Source: Anatilimnocola aggregata (lineage in GTDB: Bacteria; Planctomycetota; Planctomycetia; Pirellulales; Pirellulaceae). From it: a stretch of DNA of 64,000 nt. Of this stretch, positions 31,501 through 40,546 are shown piece after piece; position 1 is the stretch's first letter, and every line of letters starts with the position of its first letter. Location of the stretch: NCBI RefSeq assembly GCF_007747655.1, contig NZ_CP036274.1, forward strand, positions 4,340,001 through 4,404,000. Direction: 5' to 3'. The translations under genes and the position numbers were made by a program. The notes below the pieces were generated by a model that had not been told where the DNA came from, did no database searches, and worked only from the letters and a program-made list of their open reading frames with translations.

Positions 31501-34325
31501 ATTTGCCAATTCTGGTAGCCCGCGTCACGGAACCCGAGCACGTTGCTCTTGTGCGCGACCTCGCACTCGCCCAGCGATTTTGGCGCGAGCGAGGCTTTCG
31601 TACGGACCTGGTGATTATCAACGACTATCCCGGCAGCTATCTCGACGCGCTTCAGGATCAGATGGTCTCGCTCATGCAGGAACTAAACAGCTCGGCCGAA
31701 AAGCCCGGCGTGTTTTTGCTACGCGGCGCTCATTTGCCCGCAGAGGAGCAGGCCCTGTTCGAAACGGTCGCAGCCTGTGTATTGCACGGCGAGCGCGGCA
31801 CACTGGCACAGCAACTCGATGCGGGGAATCAACTGGCGATGAAATTGGCGGCTTACTCCACGCCGCGCAAACTCGAAACCAGTGGTCGGCAATGGATTCG
31901 ACCGATCCCTGCACCCGCTGCGCCAGAACCATTGGAGTACTGGAACGGAACCGGCGGCTTCGCCCACGACGGTCGCGAGTATCGGATTCGGGTGAAGCCT
32001 GACCAATTGCCGCCAATGCCCTGGTCGCAAGTTGTTGCCAACGAACATTTGGGCTTCTTAGTGACAGAATCGGGGGGTGGGTATTCCTGGTTTGCTAACA
32101 GCCGCGAGAACAAGTTGACGAGTTGGTCGAACGATCCGGTCGTCGATGTTCCCGGTGAAGTATTGTATTTGCAGGACGAGGCGACCGGCGATTGTTGGCT
32201 GCCCCTTTCGGGCGGCATTCACACGAGTGAGTCATGGGCTCACTATGGGGCTGGCTTCGCTCGCTTCGTGCAGCACTCACCCGAGTTGCGGCAGGAAGTG
32301 ATGCTGAGTGTCGATCCACAAGAACCGGTGAAGTTCGTGCGATTGAAGATCACCAATCGTTCGTCGCAGGCCAAGACGTTCGTCGCGAGCTACTATGCCG
32401 AATTGGTGTTGGGCGTGACGCGTGAGCAGACGCACCTCCATTTGCAAACCGAGTTCGACGCCCAATCGCAGGCTATCTTTTGCCGTAATCCGTATCACCC
32501 AGAATACGCTAATCAAGTCGCGTTTCTCAAAGTGCTGGGCGAAACCATCGGCTTTACGACAGATCGTGGCGAATTCCTCGGTCGCCATGGCACGTGGGAA
32601 CGACCGCAAGGATTGCGTGGCAAGCAACTCTTGGGACGGGTGGGAGTCGGCTACGATCCGTGTGCCGTTGTCCAAACTCGGATCACTGTCGGGCCACAGC
32701 AGACAGCTGAAGTCGTGTTTCTGTTCGGTGCCGGTCAGGATGAAGCTCACGCTCGCGCGATCCTGCAGCAATTTCACTCCACCGCCATTGCCGAAAACGC
32801 CACCAACCGCAGTATCGCAGTGTGGAACGATATTCTCGGCGCGATCCAAGTAAAGACACCAAATCGAGCCTTCGACTTGCTCGTAAATCGCTGGCTCCTG
32901 TATCAAGTCCTGTGCTGCCGAATGTGGGCGCGCTCAGCCTTCTATCAGTCGGGGGGGGCGTATGGCTTTCGCGATCAATTACAAGACTCGATGGCGCTCG
33001 TCTACAGCCGACCGCAGTTGGTGCGCGAGCATTTGCTGCGAGCGGCCGCGCGACAATACAAACAGGGAGATGTCCAGCATTGGTGGCATCCGCCGTTGGG
33101 CAAAGGAACGCGCACGCGTTTTTCTGACGATCTACTCTGGCTGCCACTGGCAGTTAGCCATTACGTGCGCGTAACCGGAGACCGCAGTGTGCTGGACGAG
33201 TCGATTCCGTTTATTGACTCACCCGTGCTGCAGCCTCACGAACAAGAGCGCTACGAACAGCCGCGAGTCTCGAGCGAGACCGCTTCGCTTTACGAGCATT
33301 GCCTGCGCGCGATTGATCGTGGACTCCAATTTGGTCCGCATGGCTTGCCGCTCATGGGTTGCGGTGACTGGAACGACGGCATGAACAAGGTGGGCGAAGG
33401 AGGAACGGGAGAAAGTGTGTGGGTCGGCTGGTTCCTGCTGGTGCTACTAGATGAGTTCGCACCTTTGATGCGAGCAGCGCAAGATGTCGATAAGTTGCAG
33501 CATTACACCGAAACTGCCACGCAACTGCGCGCGGCACTCGAAGGCCAGGCCTGGGATGGAAATTGGTATCGCCGTGCCTATTTTGATGACGGCATGCCGT
33601 TGGGTTCTGCAGAGAACGACGAGTGCCAGATCGATTCGCTCGCGCAAACGTGGGCCGTGTTTGCCAAGGCCAATCCCGAGCGCAGCAGGCAGGGTGTGCA
33701 GGCGGCCGTCGATCGCCTGGTGAATCGCGAAGCAAAGATTATCTTGTTATTCACGCCCCCATTCGACCTTGGCGAACTCGACCCGGGTTACATCAAAGGG
33801 TATTTGCCGGGTATTCGCGAGAATGGTGGGCAGTACACCCACGCTGCCACGTGGATGATTCAAGCACTTGCTCAGTTGGATGAGCCGCAGCAGGCGATGT
33901 CGCTGTTCGATTTGATTAACCCCTTGCTGCACACGCAAACGGCTGCCGACGTCGCCAGGTATCAAACCGAACCGTACGTCATCGCCGCCGACGTATATGG
34001 TGTATCTCCGCATCAAGGGCGCGGCGGTTGGACCTGGTACACCGGTTCCGGAGCGTGGCTCTATCGGGTGGCCATCGAACAGTTGTTGGGGCTCAAGATC
34101 ACCAGCGAATCAGCTACGCTCGAACCGAGTGTGCCACCTAACTGGAGTGAGTTTGAGGTAACCATGCAACGGAACGGCTCGCCGCACAAGTTGAAGTATA
34201 GCCGCGACGCCGGTGCTGCCATCGTCAATGGTGTTCAGCATCGAATCGATGATGGTCTCCACCAACAACCGGTCGCTATGCCGCCGGCACCGAGCACTCA
34301 GCCCAGCGGTTTGGTCGATACCTAA
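25590..34325 (+). CDS. ndvB: Cyclic beta-1,2-glucan synthase-like giant enzyme
   Basis: The 2911-aa membrane protein matches the NdvB/ChvB (Cgs) architecture: initiation, elongation, length control and cyclisation of beta-1,2-glucan in one chain. An N-terminal region (1-395) precedes helices at about 400-457 (YFGLLTVFSLIGVGCIALL). A GT84/GT2-type glycosyltransferase follows, with VITLDSDTQLPHDAARK (D-x-D near 622), FPENAILSHDLIEG and RAHRWVRGDWQ near 767. More helices lie at 813-853 and 933-980. A glycoamylase-like domain sits near 1360-1570 (SFGVPGLGLKRGLAKDL, MAHHQGMGLLAL). The C-terminal GH94-type phosphorylase part has two beta-supersandwich-like modules (about 1610-1900 and 2130-2400) and a catalytic barrel with MGCGDWNDGMNKVG near 2588. 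Length is the usual 2800-2900. The true product has not been shown for planctomycetes. Confidence 0.92.
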   Translation: MTSATTCPVTAAAATPALAPLRGEAFSAEHLEAHFAELARTLELATENFERDRDFSARFESNAVQIAAVYQVITKAARLGEVVPAEAEWILDNYYVVEEQLREIRDDLPRGFYRELPKVTSGHPRVYELARELVIHTDSSLDESLIQRCVQQFQTVAPLTIGEVWAVPIMLRLVLIENLRRLCEQMLLTYECRHSARQLLDEWRPERNFTLEAHAEPRCIPTIIQLLEQIPERGPEHRPAIRLLERQVADFGWNLTDIIHHEHNRQAANQVSIGNVITSMRLIASLDWIAFFEHVNAAEQVLRQDPAGVYSRMHFESRDHYRHVVEELAKRTGQTDIQIAELVVKQARAATSSDVDVVRRLHVGYWLIDEGRKHLEQQIGYRPPLHRIVRHTMLQRPHAAYFGLLTVFSLIGVGCIALLCVALGISLWPTLLLAALWLFPASELAQSVTNLLVTNILPPRLLPRFDFKAGVPLQYPTIVVVPSMLSNSQEVDALLNRLESHYLANSDEALMFALLTDFNDAPQEETSKDAPLVARAVAGIRRLNARYREGGRQPFYLFHRRRQWNASEATWMGWERKRGKLMEFGRLLHGEQATSYVVQEGDLAALAKFRQAEFTPFVITLDSDTQLPHDAARKMIGTLAHPLNRPQFSANHSKVTSGYTILQPRVNVHLASAGRSWFAKIFAGTPGVDPYATAASDVYQDLFGEGSFTGKGIYDLQAFERALAGAFPENAILSHDLIEGCHARVGLVSNIEVYDGYPTRYDAEARRAHRWVRGDWQLLPWLLPYVPYAEGWKRNPLSLLSRWKVFDNLRRSLVPPALITGLLIGWYLAPRGAWLWSLAAAFVLVFPLLAQLAMIARNWSWKLKFAEQIRAVSGDVLKTVLQCVLAAAVLPSKAWSMLDAIARTLVRMFITGRRLLEWETAAAVDMRVANSRGSLLLQLWMIPATALLVAFTLPFAALLAAAPFLVLWFVAPAIAYYISQPIVIERSQCSETQAAWLRDVVSQTWAFFEAYVGDRDHWLPVDNVQEEPHEKIAHRLSPTNEGLYLLSALIARDFGLLGTHGLVQIWENNFQSLERLEKLNGHLYNWYDTETLQPLLPRYVSTVDSGNFAACLLTMQAGVHDVLTEPILRDETYRGVLDSLELLRDAYEQIGDEDPAQLRSLRQTLRRVVGDLEALLPGEPKELKSWYQTTRLLQQFAEQLPRVPDSSLSTAQGHHLNNKVRVVRSRLQSICQDVDLLFAWLPIIAESTGRSQSLQFKLGAAANSWEEIEKLLDSARTLPQIATLNQATTLSFDRLREATTDAPSLQVLEALSAAISRSSRAATELQQRLEQVSHKAEEMALAMDFRFLFNSQRRLFSIGYNVEDGRLDRSHYDMLCSEARLASYLAIAKGDVEATHWFQLGRHATIAAGKFALLSWGGTMFEYLMPQLFQRQYEGSLLTQSCQAAVLRQQEYGRQNNIPWGISESAFGALAVNADYHYRSFGVPGLGLKRGLAKDLVVSPYSTLMALTVDPAAAVANLHVLEEEGALGDWGFYDALDYTPERVPFGKRRLVVRCYMAHHQGMGLLALANVLGKNSIQRRFNAHPFARATELLLQERVPTVMTPFEPHADEVEPVAVQHEEQQLVSRRLVGVQSANPRTHILSNGKYSVMLSSAGGGFSRSQQLDVTRWRSDATLDAWGQFLYLRDLDSDQIWSATYQPTCVEPDNYEVIFAIDKVEFHRRQGEWETLLEVAVSPEHNTEVRQLRITNHSDQPRRMQVTSYAEIALAPAAADLAHPAFQKLFLETEFIPEESALLARRRPRDAQQQATYAVHVMATHTEGTSDIQFETSRQEFLGRRHSPLNPQALRAARLSGTAGAVLDPIFSLRTTIQVPAGESVTVAYSTAVAATREEALALADQHHELRNVQRVFELAWAYAQVELRHQHLSPGQVHLYQRLASYLLYPHRSLRGEEALLRSNRLGQSGLWRHGISGDLPILVARVTEPEHVALVRDLALAQRFWRERGFRTDLVIINDYPGSYLDALQDQMVSLMQELNSSAEKPGVFLLRGAHLPAEEQALFETVAACVLHGERGTLAQQLDAGNQLAMKLAAYSTPRKLETSGRQWIRPIPAPAAPEPLEYWNGTGGFAHDGREYRIRVKPDQLPPMPWSQVVANEHLGFLVTESGGGYSWFANSRENKLTSWSNDPVVDVPGEVLYLQDEATGDCWLPLSGGIHTSESWAHYGAGFARFVQHSPELRQEVMLSVDPQEPVKFVRLKITNRSSQAKTFVASYYAELVLGVTREQTHLHLQTEFDAQSQAIFCRNPYHPEYANQVAFLKVLGETIGFTTDRGEFLGRHGTWERPQGLRGKQLLGRVGVGYDPCAVVQTRITVGPQQTAEVVFLFGAGQDEAHARAILQQFHSTAIAENATNRSIAVWNDILGAIQVKTPNRAFDLLVNRWLLYQVLCCRMWARSAFYQSGGAYGFRDQLQDSMALVYSRPQLVREHLLRAAARQYKQGDVQHWWHPPLGKGTRTRFSDDLLWLPLAVSHYVRVTGDRSVLDESIPFIDSPVLQPHEQERYEQPRVSSETASLYEHCLRAIDRGLQFGPHGLPLMGCGDWNDGMNKVGEGGTGESVWVGWFLLVLLDEFAPLMRAAQDVDKLQHYTETATQLRAALEGQAWDGNWYRRAYFDDGMPLGSAENDECQIDSLAQTWAVFAKANPERSRQGVQAAVDRLVNREAKIILLFTPPFDLGELDPGYIKGYLPGIRENGGQYTHAATWMIQALAQLDEPQQAMSLFDLINPLLHTQTAADVARYQTEPYVIAADVYGVSPHQGRGGWTWYTGSGAWLYRVAIEQLLGLKITSESATLEPSVPPNWSEFEVTMQRNGSPHKLKYSRDAGAAIVNGVQHRIDDGLHQQPVAMPPAPSTQPSGLVDT

Positions 34326-34368
34326 GTCAAGGCAAGATGCTTGGGTTAAATCAGCCGTAGAGTAGCGT

Positions 34369-34551
34369 TCATTCGGCGCTTGTCAGACGGGCTGCGGAAC
34401 TGACTGCTACCATCGGGGCGACTCTTACTGTGGAAGGTTCGGGCGGGCTGTCTGGAGTAGTCCAGTACTTAGCGAAGACGGCGACAGCGATCCAACCCAT
34501 CACCACCAGGTGATCGCGCAGATTGTCGGGCAGTTTGACTGAAGTTTTCAT
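34369..34551 (-). CDS. Small single-TM protein downstream of SulP
   Basis: A 60-aa ORF starting MKTSVKLPDNLRDHLVVMGW, with a short hydrophobic segment (HLVVMGWIAVAVFAKYW) and a polar Ser/Pro-rich tail. It follows the SulP gene by 55 bases on the same strand, so it could be a small membrane subunit from that transcript. No clear ribosome site precedes the ATG at 34549-34551 and I recognise no family, so translation is uncertain. Confidence 0.45.
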   Translation of the reverse strand: MKTSVKLPDNLRDHLVVMGWIAVAVFAKYWTTPDSPPEPSTVRVAPMVAVSSAARLTSAE

Positions 34552-34606
34552 GGGGAACTCGCAGGTCATTCGGTTGGACGCGGACTGAGGCAACTAACTT
34601 GGCGAA

Positions 34607-36277
<1,671 letters not shown>

Positions 36278-36579
36278 TGTGCTTTTTTCTAGAAGTGGGC
36301 AGCCGAACATTCCGACTGCTGCTCCTAAAGCACGGGTTGTGCCGGCACTTGCCAATACGACTGACCGCTGAGCACCTTGAGAAATTGAAATGTTTGTCGT
36401 AAAGCCATGCCAGGCAAGCAACTACGCGCGAAACACTCGGCTCGTTTAGGGGGATTAGGCCGCCCTTGGCTTACAAACTTGTCAACTTGCCTGCACGTCA
36501 GGTGGCCAGCATCTAGCATGGGCATGAATAACTTTTTGCCAGCGGAGAATTGACCGGTGAGCGCGAGGTATTTCGTCGC
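36278..36579. other. 302-bp divergent region between SulP and sensor kinase
   Basis: No supported ORF. It should contain the promoters of both genes. I looked for a sigma-54 (-24/-12) element of the TGGCAC-N5-TTGC type and found no convincing match. Confidence 0.5.
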
Positions 36580-38085
36580 ATGATGAAGCGCATCGAGTTA
36601 ATGAAGTTCATGGCACCCCTGGTGGGCATGAGTGTGCTGCTGGCCGTTCTCGGCGGAACCTCAGCCTGGTACGTGCAGCGGCAGCAAGTCACGGCATCCG
36701 ATTCGATTGCGCGTGAAGTGCATGGCCTGGTGGCGATCCACAATCTCTACATTGTGATTCGCGAGGTTCGTTACCAACTGAATCAGTACTTGCGGTTTAG
36801 CGACGACGGGCGCCTGGACGAGATTGCCGGGCTCGATGGCCAGGTCGTGCAAATGCTCAAGGAGTCTCAGCAACTCTCCGACAAACCAATGCAGCGAGCC
36901 CAACTCCAAAAGGTGGCGGAGGGATACCAACTTTTTGCACAGGAGCTTGCCGCAGCCCGCAAACTGCCTGCGGACGGTCGCCACGCGATCTTGGACAAAT
37001 GGGCGAATACCCAGATCAACGAATTAATTCTCAATCCGGCTCAACAATGCGTGCTACTGAACGAGAAAATAGTGACCAGCACGAATGAAGTGAATCGTCG
37101 CACTTCAAATCAGCTGACGCAAGTGTTTCTGTTTCTGGGCATTGCTGGCAGCGTTGCGGGGGTCTTAATGGGGCTGACGATTGCTCGCCGCCTGCAACGA
37201 TCGCTGCAAGAGCTACACGGTTTTGTCGCGGGAGCGGCGGGACGATTAGAGGGACTGTCGGAACCGTTTCCTGCGCCCCCCACCGGTGAACTGATTGAGC
37301 TACGCCTGGGGGCCAAATCACTCGAACGCAGGGCCATTCAAGTGGTCGAGCAACTGCAGCAGCGCGAAATCGAAGTCCTCCGCAACGAGCAATTGGCTGC
37401 CGTCGGTCAACTGGCGGCCGGTCTGGCTCACGAACTGCGTAATCCGCTGATGCCGATGAAAATGCTTGTACAGGCGGCACTTTCCGGGCCAGCCAACAGT
37501 GGGCTCCAGGGCAGGCAACTGCAAATTTTGGAAGAAGAAATCTCGCGGATGGAGACGTCGATTCAATCGTTTCTCGATTTTGCCCGACCTCCCTCGATCG
37601 ACAAACGCCGCACCGATCTCCGGCCGATCGTGGAACAGACGATCGAATTGATTTCTGGACGCGCGGCCGAGCAAAACATTGCCATTGAATGCGAGGTTCC
37701 TAAAATCCCCTGTGAACTCGAACTCGATCCGACCCAGATCAAGCAAGTGCTGCTGAATCTGTTGCTCAATGCGATGGACGAACTCGGCTCACATGGCAAG
37801 ATTCGCGTCAGTGTCGAACTCGGTACTCCCTACGTCGAAGTCAACGATGGCGACGGACCAGTTGCCACGGCAGCCGGGGTGCGATTGGTGATTGCCGATA
37901 ATGGCCCAGGGATTGCGCCGGACCTGCTTGACAAAATCTTCGACCCCTTCGTAAGTCACAAAGAATCGGGAACGGGCCTGGGTCTGACCATTTGCCGGCG
38001 TATCGTGGCTGGTCACGGCGGGCAAATCGTTGCCGCCAATTGCCCGGAGCGCGGTGCTGAGTTCCGGATTTGGCTCCCCGCCTAA
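36580..38085 (+). CDS. Sensor histidine kinase (NtrB-like)
   Basis: A 501-aa membrane kinase that autophosphorylates on His and signals to the response regulator 45 bases downstream. Helix 1 is at about 8-30 (FMAPLVGMSVLLAVLGG) and helix 2 at about 180-200 (VFLFLGIAGSVAGVLMGL), enclosing a helical periplasmic sensor of about 150 residues. A HAMP-like and coiled-coil region leads to the H-box QLAAGLAHELRNPLMPMKML (phospho-His near residue 284). The ATPase shows the N-box QVLLNLLLNAMDE, VIADNGPGIAPDLLDKIFDPF, and GTGLGLTICRRIV. ATG at 36580 (or 36583) follows GAGG; an upstream TTG is unlikely. The signal sensed is unknown; the 4-helix-like sensor has no recognisable ligand site. Confidence 0.93.
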   Translation: MMKRIELMKFMAPLVGMSVLLAVLGGTSAWYVQRQQVTASDSIAREVHGLVAIHNLYIVIREVRYQLNQYLRFSDDGRLDEIAGLDGQVVQMLKESQQLSDKPMQRAQLQKVAEGYQLFAQELAAARKLPADGRHAILDKWANTQINELILNPAQQCVLLNEKIVTSTNEVNRRTSNQLTQVFLFLGIAGSVAGVLMGLTIARRLQRSLQELHGFVAGAAGRLEGLSEPFPAPPTGELIELRLGAKSLERRAIQVVEQLQQREIEVLRNEQLAAVGQLAAGLAHELRNPLMPMKMLVQAALSGPANSGLQGRQLQILEEEISRMETSIQSFLDFARPPSIDKRRTDLRPIVEQTIELISGRAAEQNIAIECEVPKIPCELELDPTQIKQVLLNLLLNAMDELGSHGKIRVSVELGTPYVEVNDGDGPVATAAGVRLVIADNGPGIAPDLLDKIFDPFVSHKESGTGLGLTICRRIVAGHGGQIVAANCPERGAEFRIWLPA

Positions 38086-38130
38086 TGAATTGAAGTGAGC
38101 AACTTCGCTGTGAAGTGAAAGCCTAAGAAC

Positions 38131-39561
38131 ATGACAGCTCAACTGCTGGTGGTAGATGACGAGCCCAACATCTTGTTTTCGATCGAGCATTGCTTGAAAT
38201 CGAACGATTTGCGGGTGATCACTGCCGGCACGGCGGTTAAAGGAATTGAGATTGTCCGCAAGGAGCGGCCCGATGCGGTACTGCTCGATATTCGCCTGCC
38301 GGATATGAACGGTCTCGATGCCTATTTGGAAATGCGCCGGCTCGATGCGAGCGTTCCTATCGTCCTTATGACCGCGTTTGCAAAAACGGCCACCGCCATC
38401 GAAGCAATGAGCCGCGGCGCATTCGACTATCTGATCAAGCCCGTCGATCTGGCCAATCTGAAAACCGTAATTGCCAAGGCACTCACCGTTAGCCGGTTGA
38501 ATCGAGTCCCCGCTGTGCTGCCGACCGAGCACGAGTCGCTCGAACAGGCAGACCAGATTCTCGGTCGCAGTCCGCAGATGCAGGAAGTCTATAAAGCCAT
38601 CGGTCGGATTGCGCAGCAAGATGCACCGGTGCTGATTCTGGGTGAAAGTGGCACGGGTAAAGAACTCATCGCCCGCGCGGTGTTTCATTACAGTCGCCGC
38701 AAAGACCGTCCATTCCTGGCCATGAACTGCGCCGCACTTCCAGAAACACTGCTGGAAAGTGAGTTGTTCGGTCATGAAAAGGGGGCTTTCACCGGTGCCG
38801 ATTCGCGACGCATCGGTAAGTTCGAGCAGGTAAACGGCGGTACGCTCTTTCTTGACGAGATTGGCGACATGAGTCTGACGACGCAAGCCAAAGCGCTGCG
38901 CCTCTTGCAGGAACAGCAGTTTGAGCGGCTCGGCGGCAATGCAACGGTAAAGACTGACGTACGCATCATCGCAGCCACCAATCAGGATTTACCGCGGCGT
39001 GTCGCGTCGGGACTGTTCCGGCTCGATCTGTACTACCGTTTGAATGGATTTACGATCTCGCTGCCGCCGCTCCGCGAGCGCGCCACCGATATTCCGCTCC
39101 TCACCGATCACTTCCTGCGTCAAATGAGCACCGACTTGAACAAGCCAGTGCGCGGTGTCTCTGTCGAAGCTCGGCAAGTGCTGCAAGAACACGCCTGGCC
39201 TGGCAACGTGCGTGAACTGCAAAGTGCAGTCCGTTATGGAGTGCTGCAAGCTGCCGGCAATACTATCGAGGTCAGCGATCTGCCGGCCTCGTTGCGCCTG
39301 ATTGGCAAGAGAAACGGCCTGTCCAGCGGCGAGCAACCAACAAGCTATGATCTCTCAGCGCGCGTGCGGCAACTGCTGGCGGCCGGCGATCGAGATCTCT
39401 ATCGGCGACTTCAGAATGAGTTCGATGATGTGCTATTGAAACTGGTCTGGCAGGAGTCTGGAGGGAATCAGGTTCGCATGGCTGAGATCCTGGGCATCTC
39501 GCGAATGACGCTGCGCAGCAAACTCAGGGCGTGCGGACTACTGGGGGACGATGCCAACTAA
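38131..39561 (+). CDS. Sigma-54-dependent response regulator (NtrC family)
   Basis: A 476-aa transcription activator. Receiver domain 1-120: LLVVDDEPNILFSIE, phospho-acceptor Asp53 in VLLDIRLPDMNGLDAY, LMTAF and YLIKPVD. AAA+ domain about 145-380: Walker A GESGTGKELIARAVFHYSRR, the sigma-54 contact loop EKGAFTGADSRR, Walker B GGTLFLDEIGDM, and RPLRE-like PPLRERATDIPLL. C-terminal Fis-type helix-turn-helix: GNQVRMAEILGISRMTLRSKL. It acts by ATP-driven remodelling of RNA polymerase-sigma54 at enhancer-controlled promoters. Paired with the kinase just upstream, probably in one operon. Likely targets include neighbouring genes, but no enhancer site is identified. Confidence 0.95.
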   Translation: MTAQLLVVDDEPNILFSIEHCLKSNDLRVITAGTAVKGIEIVRKERPDAVLLDIRLPDMNGLDAYLEMRRLDASVPIVLMTAFAKTATAIEAMSRGAFDYLIKPVDLANLKTVIAKALTVSRLNRVPAVLPTEHESLEQADQILGRSPQMQEVYKAIGRIAQQDAPVLILGESGTGKELIARAVFHYSRRKDRPFLAMNCAALPETLLESELFGHEKGAFTGADSRRIGKFEQVNGGTLFLDEIGDMSLTTQAKALRLLQEQQFERLGGNATVKTDVRIIAATNQDLPRRVASGLFRLDLYYRLNGFTISLPPLRERATDIPLLTDHFLRQMSTDLNKPVRGVSVEARQVLQEHAWPGNVRELQSAVRYGVLQAAGNTIEVSDLPASLRLIGKRNGLSSGEQPTSYDLSARVRQLLAAGDRDLYRRLQNEFDDVLLKLVWQESGGNQVRMAEILGISRMTLRSKLRACGLLGDDAN

Positions 39562-39658
39562 ATGCAGCAAATTCCGCCAATCTGTTGAACCAGCGCGGCA
39601 CTTGCCGATAAACTGAACGTTGTCGCTTGAACGCAACCTTTCCTTTTGGCAATTCATC

Positions 39659-40366
39659 ATGCAAACCAAAATCTGGCCCAGAATTTGGCAATGCCTGTTG
39701 TGGTCCTGTAGCAGTTGTTTGGTTTTTGCAGCGACGAATGCTTTAGCCCAAGCGCCAACGACCGTGCAGTTGCCGGTATTTCAAGTCTTTTCAGTCAACA
39801 CAACTGTGTCTGTCCCCGATGGCGGCGGCATCCTGCTGGGTGGCATGAACCGGGCTGCTGACAGCAGCGTCACTCGCGGCCTACCACTTGGAAAAGGCCC
39901 GCTGACGGGAAGTCGTGGCCTAAGTAGTGTGCGGAGTGGTGCAAACATGAGCGTGCATGCCACGATCATCGACCATCAAGAACTCGATGCCGCTGTCCTG
40001 GCCGAAGCGGCCGCTCGACGCGCGGCGCGGGGTGAAGATCCTGCAGCAATGGCCGTGCATCAAAAGGCTGACAACCTCACTCGCAATCTGGCCCGCCCAC
40101 AACGCAGCACGCCGGTTCACACTTCCGCGCAGCCAAGCCTGGCAGATATTCAAGAGCGGAACGAACTGGCAGCAGCGAACCGCTCCGCCGAAGCCGAGAG
40201 CTACCTCGCTAAGGCCCAAGCGGCGGAAGCAGCCAACAAGCCCGGCGTCGCCAAGATCTACTACCAAATGGTAGCGCGCCGCGATCAGGCTGGCCTCAAG
40301 CAGCAGGCCGAAGCTCGTCTGGCGGCACTGAATGCCCCCGCCGGCAAGTCGCTGGTTGCCAAGTAA
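39659..40366 (+). CDS. Exported protein with secretin-like C-domain motif
   Basis: A 235-aa protein with a signal peptide (LLWSCSSCLVFAATNALA) followed by a segment resembling the end of type II/III secretins: QLPVFQVFSVNTTVSVPDGGGILLGGMNRAADSSVTRGLPLGKGPL. The VPDGG-x-LLGG core is the secretin hallmark. The remaining pore domain and N-domains are missing. The C-terminal half is Ala-rich and helical (ELDAAVLAEAAARRAARG, EAESYLAKAQAAEAANKPGVAKIYYQMVARRDQ), TPR-like in composition. It may be an outer-membrane-associated remnant or a specialised envelope protein. ATG at 39659 is chosen over a TTG 13 codons upstream. It lies about 100 bases after the response regulator. Confidence 0.7.
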   Translation: MQTKIWPRIWQCLLWSCSSCLVFAATNALAQAPTTVQLPVFQVFSVNTTVSVPDGGGILLGGMNRAADSSVTRGLPLGKGPLTGSRGLSSVRSGANMSVHATIIDHQELDAAVLAEAAARRAARGEDPAAMAVHQKADNLTRNLARPQRSTPVHTSAQPSLADIQERNELAAANRSAEAESYLAKAQAAEAANKPGVAKIYYQMVARRDQAGLKQQAEARLAALNAPAGKSLVAK

Positions 40367-40476
40367 CACTGCAAAGTACTCAATGTGGGCTGCGGAACTT
40401 AGCGCTCCTGCGCGGGTTGATAGTGAGACGCCCTGCGCGCCTATTCGGCCTAGTATTTTCAGACTATATTCGTGGT

Positions 40477-40505
40477 CGCTCAGCAACCGATCGTTCGGCT
40501 GAGCG
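40477..40505 (+). promoter_or_regulatory. Hairpin in leader of the 378-aa exported protein gene
   Basis: CGCTCAG (40477-40483) pairs with CTGAGCG (40499-40505), with CCGA/TCGG extending the inner stem after a short bulge. It ends 41 bases before the ATG at 40547. No T-run follows. Its role is unknown. Confidence 0.35.
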
Positions 40506-40546
40506 CAACGGGCCGTCGATGGCGAATCACGCCGGATAACCGCGAT

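Noticed and set aside
37789-38886. A 365-codon open frame opposite the NtrC-like regulator and its kinase
   Set aside because: The sense strand contains complete receiver, AAA+ and Fis motifs, and the antisense chain has none.
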